Shown here: piece after piece, positions 30,092 through 39,900 of the stretch | Position numbering within the stretch: position 1 is the stretch's first letter | How the letters are laid out: every line of letters begins with the position of its first letter | From: Panicum virgatum | Lineage: Eukaryota > Streptophyta > Magnoliopsida > Poales > Poaceae | Assembly (NCBI RefSeq): GCF_016808335.1 | Contig: NC_053147.1 | Coordinates: 69,872,960 to 69,936,959 of the forward strand | DNA: 64,000 bases | Direction: 5' to 3' | Position numbers and translations under genes: made by a program | The notes under the pieces: generated by a model | Databases searched by the model: none | Told to the model about the DNA's origin: nothing | What the model saw: only the letters and a program-made list of their open reading frames with translations

Positions 30092-31510
30092 TGTTGACGC
30101 TCCTTAGCGCCCCCGATTTGTATACCGCAAGCGCACGGTTCGTGTAGCTTTTCCCTTAGAGTATTCCCCCAAGGTTTATCAATCCACGGAACCAAAGATA
30201 CAAGAAACAATCTACTAGCATAGAGATTCTTTTGTGTTGAGATGGTGAAAAACGAATCTAATCTACTAAAAACGACAAACACCGAAGGTAGCAAGGGAAA
30301 GTTAGAGATAACCAATCTAGATCACCTAGATCATGCATATGTTGTAGTTCCAGCTAGATGTAGTGAAGTAAGATAGATGTGAATCTCAATGAAAAGCATC
30401 TTTAAACTCAAAATCTCCAATCCGATCCCTCGATACCCCACCTACTCAGTGGCAACGCCTTGTCACGACGCCCCCCCTTTGGACGAAAGTACCCTGAAGC
30501 AAGTTGAACCCCCTTTGGTAGTTCCGCCATGAACCTCTAGCCACCATGACTACAAGATCATGCTAAGCGATCTATCTCGATAATAGATCTAGGATGAAGC
30601 AAACCCAAAGAAAAGAACGAAATCGAAAGAGAGAACATGGTCGCTAAACATTCGGAATCACAAATAACTTCACCATGAATGATTGTACATCACAAGATCA
30701 CAACCGGGGCCCTACCTTGATCTTGATGATCCTAGCTCCAGAACTCCGACGTTGTCTTCCTTGCAAGGTTCCCACGTCGGCTAGGGAAGCACCTAGACAA
30801 CTAGCACGACCCTCGGCTCTCCGAGAGGTGTCCCTCTATCTTCTCTGCTCCTTGGCGTCGTCTCCCGAATTGATCTCTGCGTGAACCTTGGGAGGGGTCT
30901 TTAAATAGCCTCAGGAAACCCTAGGTCAAAGGGGAGGCCGAACCGCCTCAAAAAGGGGCTGGGCCGGCCGGCCCAATGGACCCAGGCCGGCCGGCCTGGC
31001 CCATTTCTTCGCCATCTCGTGTCCTCCTTTCTCCCCAAGTCTCCTGGAGTCTTCTAGAGTTTATGCCTTTCACGATTGCACCCCATTAGACGTCGTTATC
31101 TTCGAGATTTCTTCGAGGAAAAGGATAGGATGGAAAATCCTTCCTTAAATCTCTCTTTGCTTTGCTTAGCCCCGAAGTATCTTGATCTTATCTTGTGGGC
31201 TTTGTCCTTTGGGCTTCATTGGAGGGTGGATGTGCACGAACGGGCCTCTAATCATCATGGCCTTCGGTCCTTTGTTCGGGCTTTGGCCTTCGTCTTTCTT
31301 CGTGTCATCGCATGATCGTGGGCCTTGTCATTTCATGCTCCAAAATTGGTCAAAAACCTGCAAAAACGAAGTACCTCCAAAATATATGTGCAAACGCGAA
31401 AACGACCAATAATTGGGCCGAGGTTAGGATGGTTAGTGATTTTGATATTAAATTCATGCCATTATCAAAGTTAAACAGGGGATAAAATGGATACTTAAGG
31501 AGCGCCAACA
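30092..31510 (-). repeat. 5' LTR of the Athila-like element
   Basis: Its ends are TGTTGACGCT and GCGCCAACA on plus. It carries GGCCGGCCGGCC palindromes at 30,961-30,974 and 30,984-30,997 and a TTTAAATAG box just left of them. Confidence 0.95.
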
Positions 31511-31515
31511 AACCT
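31511..31515. repeat. Target-site duplication of the Athila-like element, right copy (AACCT)
   Basis: This is identical to 21,019-21,023. Confidence 0.9.
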
Positions 31516-31628
31516 AAAAGCCTGAGAATGATCATCTTAACAATCATATTAGTCCAAGTGTTGTGTTGTCTATATCAATCACCAAAATATTATATTGAAA
31601 TATGGCATGAGTGGCCATTTTCGCTACA
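31511..31628 (-). repeat. Solo Sirevirus LTR, right part
   Basis: It resumes after the Athila-like insertion. ATTAGTC...AATCACC matches the outer end of the first Sirevirus LTR. It ends CGCTACA followed by GGTAC. Confidence 0.85.
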
Positions 31629-31633
31629 GGTAC
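31629..31633. repeat. Target-site duplication of the solo LTR, right copy (GGTAC)
   Basis: This is identical to 19,725-19,729. The gag frame of the host element reads through it. Confidence 0.85.
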
Positions 31634-31988
31634 CTCTGGTGTTGATGGTACTGCTCACTTCCAAGAAGTTTTGAAGGTGAGCGTTGGCATCCTCTAATGC
31701 CTTGCCACAGAATGGACTCGCTTGAACCATGTTCACTAGTCCCGACTTGAGCTCAAAACCATCATTGCCTTGGTCATTGTTCAGTCCAGTAGGAATGTGG
31801 CTGCTGGACGGGGTCGAGTACTGCCTGAGAGTCTTGGCTATGGGTGGTGCTAAGACTGACAAACGAGGATCCCAAGTGGGTTTCTTCTGGGGTGGGACGA
31901 CACGGCGTCTCACAATTCGCCCAATTCTCTGAGGATTCGGATCGAAGTTGGATGTTAGATCAAAACCGGTCATGCACTGCTCTTGCAT
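31634..31988 (-). pseudogene. Gag N-terminal part of the older Athila-like element
   Basis: ATG at 31,988 opens MQEQCMTGFDLTSNFDPNPQ, then an Arg-rich stretch and FELKSGLVNMVQASPFCGKA. The last matches the segment EIKTSIIRMVQSSPFTGK of the complete element. The frame runs up to the solo LTR, and its continuation is at 19,648-19,729. Its 5' neighbours are a tRNA-Asp-like primer site and LTR, so this is the 5' end of an otherwise lost element. Confidence 0.78.
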
Positions 31989-32090
31989 CGAATAAATGAG
32001 AGAGAGAGCTATGGTAAGCCCGCTAAAACTAGTGGTGACAAAACAGTAAGGTTTTCCACTCAATTATACGATAACGTTAGCCAATTGTTT

Positions 32091-32107
32091 CCCCGACAAC
32101 AGCGCCA
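32091..32107 (-). other. Primer-binding site of the older Athila-like element
   Basis: On minus it is TGGCGCTGTTGTCGGGG, two changes from the tRNA-Asp site of the complete element and 8 bp from the LTR start at 32,116. Confidence 0.8.
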
Positions 32108-32115
32108 GAAATGCT

Positions 32116-32950
32116 TGTTGGTGTCTCTTATGCTCAATCTGAATAGGTATTCTGCAAGCGCACAGAATTCACCGGGCTAACACTTCACCTTGGAGTATTC
32201 CAGGGTATCGTGAAATCCTCAGGGAAGCACTATGGTAAAGTGTATCGTAAATTGTAGTGACAACCTTTATTGAAATTATCGACCGACTAATTCAGCAGGG
32301 GTAAGCTAGATAACTGATGAGGTAAATGGCCAAGCTATGACCGCGTGACACACAGGAGATTCTATACCTTAGAGAGGTAGTATCTGGGAGGACAACGAGC
32401 GAGAAAGGACTCCTGAAACACTTCTAAACTACTAAGCGAGCCTCACTAGAACTAATCTAAGCTTCTAACTTGATGTCGGAACCAAGAGCTTACTTCGGCG
32501 GCCTAAGCGAAGGGTGCAGACAGGGGTGAGAAGGGACCCAACATACTTTTGGCAATTCTACTATTATGAAAACACCCGAACATGGTGGACTACGAAGGAC
32601 GGACAAAGCTGTCACCACTTCCGCCTATCACTGCGGTACCATGGGGTGGAACACACTTTCTAACTAGCATTGAGTCAGACACCACATCTGCTCTCGGTAC
32701 TAGGATTTCTCTTGAGGCCTTCAAGAGAAATCCCCCTCAAATGAACTAACTTGAGTTACGTACGGACGAGAAAACCCGTAAGACTAACTCCAACAAGCAA
32801 GAAAGAGAACTTAAACTGAACTAGAGGTAAAACGTACTCCCGTAGACAAGTATTAGTACTTGGAAAGATAGATACTTGCAGAAAGTAAAGCTGACTCAAG
32901 TAAATAAAGAAGATAACTTATATTTAAAATAGTCAAAGGAAAAGATACAA
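32116..32950 (-). repeat. 5' LTR (part) of the older Athila-like element
   Basis: It starts TGTTGGTGTCTCTTATGC next to the primer site. It shares GCAAGCGCAC and GAGTATTCC with the same region of the complete element's LTR. The rest is diverged and non-coding. The outer end is not found, and a Tekay-like sequence takes over somewhere near 32,950. Confidence 0.65.
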
Positions 32951-34440
32951 GTTTTTCTGGAATTTTTGGAGCTTTCGGGGTAATTATCGTGGCTTAAATA
33001 CTAATTCTAGACTTTTCTAGAATTACTTTATTCACGAAATTAATTAAATCCCGAAATTATAAAATATGTCGTTTTTCCATCGACTCCGAACCCTAGACCT
33101 ATATATATGCCGGCGAAGCACTCGACGCGCTGGATTTAGAAGTGCAATCCTTTTTCGCAGCCGCCACTCCTATCTCCGCAGATCGGACGCCGAAGTTCGG
33201 AAAAGCTAGGTTTCCGGCGAACTTCCGGCGAGCTTTTGCGGCCATCCTATCGCGTCCCGGCGAATTCCGCCACCACCAAGAGGTTGCCCTCTTCGTTCTC
33301 TACGTTCCCATGTATCCCTTTTCTCGAATCCGTCATTGTTTGGTTGATTCCCCATCTTACAGTTTGTTTTCCGGTGAACTCCGTCCATGGACGGCCCTCT
33401 CGTCACCTCCTCCGGCCACCGCGCGGGCATCCGCCGAGCGCCGCCCTGCGCACCATCCCGTAGTCCCGGCGTCCCCTGCTTCCCGTCCCGCGCCCCGTCG
33501 AGCGCCGCGCGCGTGCGCCTGCTCGCGGTCGAGCACGGCCGCCGCCAGCCATGTCCGTGCGGGGCTCCCTGCCGCCGTCGTCCTGGCGCAGCCCGGCGAG
33601 CCCGCCCCGGCCACGCGTCCTCGCGGGCCTGGCGCGCCACGCCGCCGGCCGGCCGAGGCCTCCCCTGCCCTGCACGTGGAAAGCAACAGCAGCAGCCATG
33701 GTGTTCACGTTCGTGAGATGCCACAGGAAGAAGATGAGGTATTTACAAGTTTGCCATCGCGCGCAGTATTTACGAAACTGCCATCCAGTTTATAATCCCC
33801 GCCGTTTCGTCGTTTTAAGTCGGATTTGAGTCATTCCAGTTGCCTTAGTTTTGTATCGTCGTGCTCTACGCAGTAGCAGTAACCTTTATCATGTCACTCA
33901 ATTATCAATTTATTTATTTAAATGCAATTGATTAATGTTTACTTAAATCGCTTTTTAATTAAAAGCTATTTAGTGTTTTAGTTCCGTTTTCTGTAGTTCT
34001 TGCGCTCTCTTGTCCGTAGTGCCAAGTCTGATCGTTTAGATCGTTCTCTCTCTAGTTTCTCTTTTGTATGATGTGTTGACTCTAGTTTTGTTGTTTGTTT
34101 GTGTTGCTTGTTTGCTGCGAGTAGACGGATGCTTAGCGTTGAAGACCAAGAGTTGAGGACCGACAAGTGAGCAGTAGTAGCTGAAGACCAGAAGATAGAA
34201 GACAAAAGACTTCTGAACAGCTAGACTTTGGATAAAGGCAAGTGCAGACACCTTTTGATCATGTTGCTCCTATGAAATTTAAATTAAGCACTTTCCTTTT
34301 ATGCATGTGTCCTAAAACACCCAAACTTAAGGATTGACTAGCTACCATATCCAAATACACCTATTGGGGGTTCATGGGTAGTTTTATAGGTGCTGCTTAG
34401 ATGCTTAGTCTGCTCACCTCACCTAATTCATAATATTGTT
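32951..34440 (+). repeat. Tekay/Del-like gypsy LTR fragment
   Basis: On plus it has an A/T-rich part with TTCTAGAATTACTTT, then ACCCTAGACCTATATATATG (TATA at 33,101-33,109). A CpG-rich stretch follows (33,370-33,720), then T-rich sequence, the segment GGCAAGTGCAGACACC and GGGTTCATGGGTAGTTTTAT. This succession is familiar from Tekay/Del LTRs and their downstream leader in grasses. A 217-codon Ala/Pro/Arg-rich frame at 33,142-33,795 is a by-product of the composition. No second LTR or coding region is seen. The borders are approximate, and the call is from memory of the family pattern. Confidence 0.5.
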
Positions 34441-34452
34441 TTCATCAACTTT

Positions 34453-34578
34453 ATGTTTCTTTCCCTTGAGAACTATGGGGTGAGAAAGTTGGAAGCTCTA
34501 TTTGCGGTTTTCATTACAACAATGGCGTGTTCCTTTACATGGATGTTTATAGAGACTAAGCCCAGTGGCAAAGATCTA
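34453..34578 (+). pseudogene. Exon fragment of an NRAMP divalent-metal transporter
   Basis: A 42-residue stretch reads FLSLENYGVRKLEALFAVF followed by ITTMACSFTWMF and IETKPSGKDL. This matches the plant NRAMP family in the region of transmembrane segments 5-6 (family pattern ENYGVRKLEA...ETKPSGK-L). NRAMPs carry Mn, Fe and related ions across membranes with protons. The likeness ends abruptly after GKDL, where family members go on with LIG and the next segment. No other NRAMP exon is visible. The piece sits directly against an LTR fragment, so it is a relic or a captured fragment, not a gene. Confidence 0.72.
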
Positions 34579-36385
34579 TCCTCTTTTGAAAAACGTCGGC
34601 TCCCCTATTTACACAAATCAGGAGTAGGGTTGCCACAATGGCTGCAATGGATTTAGTCCTTGAGCACATGCATGGTTATCTATCCACACCACCTAAGTGG
34701 ATTTCAGTGACATAGTGTAGACCACACATGTCATTATTAGCTAATATGATGTGTCCGTAATATAATGGAGTTTTGATCCATCATACTATGTAGCCAGTGC
34801 TTCCTATCTGCATTTGATTTTAGATGATCTCTGCTATTTCATAGAAATGTGAACTGAAACTGAAACTGAACTGCAAATTGAATTTTCCCCAAATTTCATG
34901 ATTTCACTAATAATCTGCAAGCTGAAACTGAATTTCAAACACTACATTTTGTCAACCCTTTTGTCTGCCAAGTGTTTGTTGTAGTCATTTCCATTTCACT
35001 TAACTGCTTTGCAGACACTTGCAGCTCTGCTTTATGTAATTGGCTTGCTAGATATTGCAGGAAATAAAAAACTGTATCAATCTTGAATTTTGGTTAAGCT
35101 ACCTATCTGAGTTTGGGATGCAGTTCTATGCAAGCTGCAAGGGGATACAGTTCTTCTCAATTTCATTTTTCTACTTCGTTCTAAGTCTGGGATGCAGTTC
35201 TTTGCAAGCTGCAGGTTGGTATGATGGCTTTATTTTCTGCATTTACAATGGGTTGTAAAAGGTTCTAATTTTTTTTCCTCAAGGTTGGTATCTGAAGGAA
35301 GTTGAAGGAGTTGGCAATGGAGCTAGCACTGGATTCTAGACTTCGGCACACTCATCTTGAGGATCATTAAAGGTAATGTGCTGATGTAATTCCCTCATCT
35401 CATTTTAATTTGTTGGTGAACAGAATTTTTGCAACCCATTTGACAATTATGCCACATGTATACAACCTCTGCTTCATGTGTGACTTCTGAAGTGACCAAG
35501 CATTATTGGCACTTTGCTTGTGCTATGTCTTTAATTGAAAGTTCTTTGTATTTTAGAAATAGAGTAATGCTTATTAAATTCAGTTTGTAATATATTTGGT
35601 CAGCCTTAAGTTGAATATTCTCTTCAGGTCAGAATTAGAAATAAGAAATGGTAATCCCATCATCAGTAGTTCTTTTCAGTTTTGATAACTTGAACACTGT
35701 CTAATCATGTCTGATATATTCTCTAGTGAATTGGTTTGATATATTTATTTACAGTTCAAGACTATATTTGTTGACCGTTGAATTGCTATGGTCAAATTGG
35801 TAAATAATATTGAACATCCTTTTGAAGGGATGATCTGGTTGTAGATAACTCCTTGTTATCACTATATTTGTTCAGGCGGAACTCAAACTATAGATATCAC
35901 GCTTTGGTGCGTTTTACATTTTCATGCAAACTTTGTTGCAAACTCATCAGATTACCATGTAACAAGCTTCCATCTATGATGTGGCTTGCATCTGCTGAAT
36001 TTGTTTCCACTGCATTTGACTAGTTTGCCATTGTGCATCCTTGCTGCACAAGTAATTTGTTTCTACTAAGTTTTTCCTAGAAGTTGAAGCAATTGACTGC
36101 AGTAAATAAGATAGCCAGCTTGAATAAGTCCGTGATTTGTCATTGTCTGAATTTAGGAGCCAACTTGAACATTCGCATTGAATTTAAACATTTATTTGTT
36201 TCGAAAAGAACTGTCAGCGCAACGTCCAAAAAGAACTGTCAACTGATCGTCCACTCCCCCTGGGCAGACCATCCGCCTTTCAAGACGTTCCGACATCCGA
36301 ACGTCTGCCTCATTGTTTCGGAAATTGTATCCTACATATTCTATTCATTACATTCTAGTACTAATGTTGAAATCCATTTTGTTAT
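34579..36385 (+). other. Low-copy-looking sequence with intron-like character
   Basis: There is no transposon protein, LTR or satellite in this part. It is T-rich like grass introns. A short duplication (TGGGATGCAGTTCT and TGCAAGCTGCA) occurs at 35,116-35,140 and 35,190-35,214. An exon-like segment at 35,284-35,372 is bounded by TTTCCTCAAG and GTAATG but has stops in all frames. (CTGAAA)-like short repeats occur at 34,850-34,935. It may be the remains of a gene or a non-coding transcript. Confidence 0.35.
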
Positions 36386-36870
36386 AGGGTATTGTGCAGC
36401 AGGCAACAAGTGCTCGATGATAACTTCTATAGATTTCCTGAAGAAGGTAGGAGAATCAGCAAAAGGTGCCAACAGTTGGCAAGATTTAAAGTTTGGCTAA
36501 GGCAGTAACCATTGAGAATGAGTAGGCAATTTCTTCGTCTCATGCTACTTTCTAGATTCATGATGAATGGTCCATTGTTCAGTGATTTGGACATGTGACT
36601 TGGCTATCTTATCTGGTACTATATTTTCCTATTGCTAGGGTTTAGGGTTTCAACATGGATTTCAACATTAGTACAAGAATGTAATAGATGTAATCAATCT
36701 AGGTATCTCCGCATTCTAAAAGCTCCCCTCACAAAACAATACATTGGGTTGCTGCATTTTTGGTCTTTGATCTGGGTTTTGATGTGTAATGCTTGTATAA
36801 TATGGCCACTTCATATCAGATTGTCGACTATGTTAACTTGGCAGTGTATGTGCAATCAATAAAGCTTAGT
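36386..36870 (+). pseudogene. Possible terminal exon of an unknown gene with 3' UTR and poly(A) signal
   Basis: A typical intron end (ATTTTGTTATAG) stands before a frame that runs to TAA at about 36,500. It reads LDDNFYRFPEEGRRISKRCQ and then QLARFKVWLRQ. The sequence is charged and protein-like, but I do not recognise it. About 350 bp of T-rich sequence follows, ending with AATCAATAAAGC at about 36,853-36,864, a plant poly(A)-type signal. The satellite begins about 60 bp later. It may be unrelated to the NRAMP piece 1.8 kb upstream. A longer overlapping frame (36,084-36,500) has less protein-like composition. Confidence 0.35.
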
Positions 36871-36918
36871 GCAATTCCTTGGCTATGCAAGTTGAACGCG
36901 GGCAGATGGGCTAGCAGC

Positions 36919-39900
36919 GGTCCCGTTGGAATAGGGACACGGAATATTACCCTGTAGGAATGAAAACTCATATAGTATCCTGACATATTTTTTTGAAAAT
37001 ATGATAGTTTTTACCACATTGAAATGGGCACTTATGTTCTCAACAATTTATTTTGAGCAGGTGGTTCTGTTGCGCCCGCCCAACCGACTAGCCTCTGATG
37101 AAACTGAGGAATTTTTGCCCAAACATGTTCCACATGTCTAGAAGGACCATATAGGAAAGATTCATCTGGCGCTCATCCCTATAGGGCGATAGACAGGGCT
37201 TGAGAGCCCCGAATACCTTCCCCGTGCAGTTTAAAGGCTACTCTTGCTACAGGATCCAAAATCGGGAGTTCTCCGTCCCGTTGGAATAGGGGCACAGAAT
37301 ACTACCCTGTAGGAATGAAAACTTATATAGAGTACCCTGACATATTTTTTTGAAAATATAATAGCCCTTACCACATTGAAATGGGCACCTACGTTCTCAT
37401 CGATTTATTATGAGCAGGTGGCTGCAACCGCCCAACCGACTATCCTCCGATGAAACTAAGGAATTTTTTACCAAACATGTTCCACATATCTAGAAGGACC
37501 ATATAGGAAAGATTCATCTGGCGCTCATCCCTCTAGGGCGATAGACAGGGCCTGAGAGCTCCGAATACCTTCTCCGTGCAGTTTAAAGGCTATAACTGAT
37601 GCTACAGGATCCAAAATCGGGAGTTCTCCGTCCCGTTGGAATAGGGGCACAGAATACTACCCTGTAGGAATGAAAACTAATATAGAGTACCCTGACATAT
37701 TTTTTTGAAAATATAATAGTCCTTACCACATTGAAATGGGCACCTACGTTCTCATCGATTTATTATGAGCAGGTGGCTCTGTTGCAACCGCCCAACCAAC
37801 TATCCTCCGATGAAAGTGAGGAATTTTTGCCCAAACATGTTCCACATGTTTAGAAGGACCATATAGGAAAAGATTCATCTGGCGCTCATCCCTGTAGGGC
37901 GATAGACAGAGCCTGAGAGCTCCGAATACCTTCCCAGTGCAGTTTAAAGGCTATAACTCATGCTATAGGATCCAAAATCACGAGTTCTCGGTCCCGTTGG
38001 AATAGGGGCACAGAATACTACCCTGTAGGAATGAAAACTCATATAGAGTACCCTGACATATTTTTTTGAAAATATAATAGTCCTTACCACATTGAAATGG
38101 GCACCTACGTTCTCATCGATTTATTATGAGCAGGTGGCTCTGTTGCAACCGCCCAACCGACTATCCTCCGATGAAAGTGAGGAATTTTTGCCCAAACATG
38201 TTCCACATGTTTAGAAGGACCATATAGGAAAAGATTCATCTGGCGCTCATCCCTGTAGGGCGATAGACAGGGCCTTAGAGCTCCGAATACCTTCCCCGTG
38301 CAGTTTAAAGGCTATAACTCATGCTACAGGTTCCAAAATCAGGAGTTCTCGGTCCCGTTGGAATAAGGGCACAGAATACTACCCTGTAGGAATGAAAACT
38401 CATATAGAGTACCTTGACATATTTTTTTTGAAAATATAATAGTCGTTACCACATTGAAATGGGCACCTACGTTCTCATCGATTTATTGTGAGTAGGTGCC
38501 TTTGTTGCACTCGCCCAACCGACTATCCTTCGATGAAACTGAGGAATTTTTGACCAAACATGTTCCACATGTCTAGAAGGACCATATAGGAAAGATTCAT
38601 CTGGCGCTCATCCCTGTAGAGTGATAGACAGGGCCTAAGAGCCCCGAATACCTTCCCCGTGCAGTTTAAAGTCTATAACTCATGCTACAGGATCCAAAAT
38701 CGGGAGTTCTCGGTCCCGTTGGAATATGGGCACATAATACTACTCTGTAGGAATGAAAACTCATATAGAGTACCCTGACATATTTTTTTGAAAATATAAT
38801 AGTCCTTACCACATTGAAATGGGCACCTACGTTCTCATCGATTTATTATGAGCAGGTGGCTCTGTTGCACCCGTCCAACCGAATAGTCTCTGATGAAACT
38901 GAGGTATTTTTGCCTAAACATGTTCCACATGTCTAGAAGGACCATATATGAAAGATTCATCTGGCGCTCATCCCTCTAGGGCGATAGACAGGGCCTGAGA
39001 GCTCCGAATACCTTCCCCGTGCAGTTTAAGGGCTATAACTGATTCTACAGGATCCAAAATTGAGAGTTCTCGATCCCGTTGGAATAGGGGCACAGAATAC
39101 TACTATATAGGAATGAAAACTCATATAGAGTACCCTGATATATTTTTTTGAAAATATAATAGTCCTTACCACATTGAAATGGGCACCTACGTTCTCATCG
39201 ATTTATTTTGAGCTGGTGGCTCTATTGCACCCGCCCAACCGACTAGCCTCCGATAAAACTGAGGAATTTTTGTCCAAACATGTTCCCCATGTCTAGAAGG
39301 ACCATATAGGAAAGATTCATCTGGCGCTCATCCCTATAGGGCGATAGACAGGGCCTGAGAGCCCCGAATACCTTCGTCGTGCGGTTTAAATGCTATAACT
39401 CATGCTACAGGATCCAAAATCGGGAGTTCTCGGTCCCGTTGGAATAGGGGAAGAATACTACTATGTTTTAATGAAAACTCATATAGAGTACCCTGACATA
39501 TTTTTTTTGAAAATATAATAGTCCTTACCACATTGATATTGGCACCTACGTTCTCATCGATTTATTATGAGCTGGTGGCTCTGTTGCACCCGCCCAACCG
39601 ACTAGCGTCCGATGAAACTGAGGAATTTTTGTCCAAACATGTTCCACATGTCTAGAAGGACCATATAGGAAAGATTCATCTGGCTTTCATCCCTGTAGGG
39701 CGATAGACAGGGCCTGAGAGCCCCGAATACCTTCCCCGTGCAGTTTAAAGGATATATCTCATGCTACAGGATCCAAAATTGGGAGTTCTCGGTCCCGTTG
39801 GAATAGGGGCACAGAAGACTACCATGTAGGAATGAAAACTCATATAGAATACCCTGACATATTTTTTTGAAAATATAATAGTCCTTACAACATTGAAATT

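Larger units (their letters stand above)
21024..31510 (-). mobile_element. Complete Athila-like Ty3/gypsy element lacking RT, RNase H and integrase
   Basis: Two LTRs of 1,420 and 1,419 bp flank an internal region read on minus. It holds a tRNA-Asp-type primer site, gag-protease, a non-coding stretch, an Athila-type third ORF and a polypurine tract. The 5-bp target duplication is AACCT. No RT, RNase H or integrase motif is present anywhere between 22,444 and 30,066, so this copy must have been moved by enzymes from another element. By eye the LTRs differ at roughly 35 sites (about 2.5%). That corresponds to about one million years at the commonly used grass LTR rate of 1.3e-8 per site per year. 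Confidence 0.93.

Noticed and set aside
33142..33795. 217-codon Ala/Pro/Arg-rich frame on plus
   Set aside because: It falls in the CpG-rich part of what looks like a Tekay-type LTR leader. Other frames on both strands are also open there, so composition explains it.
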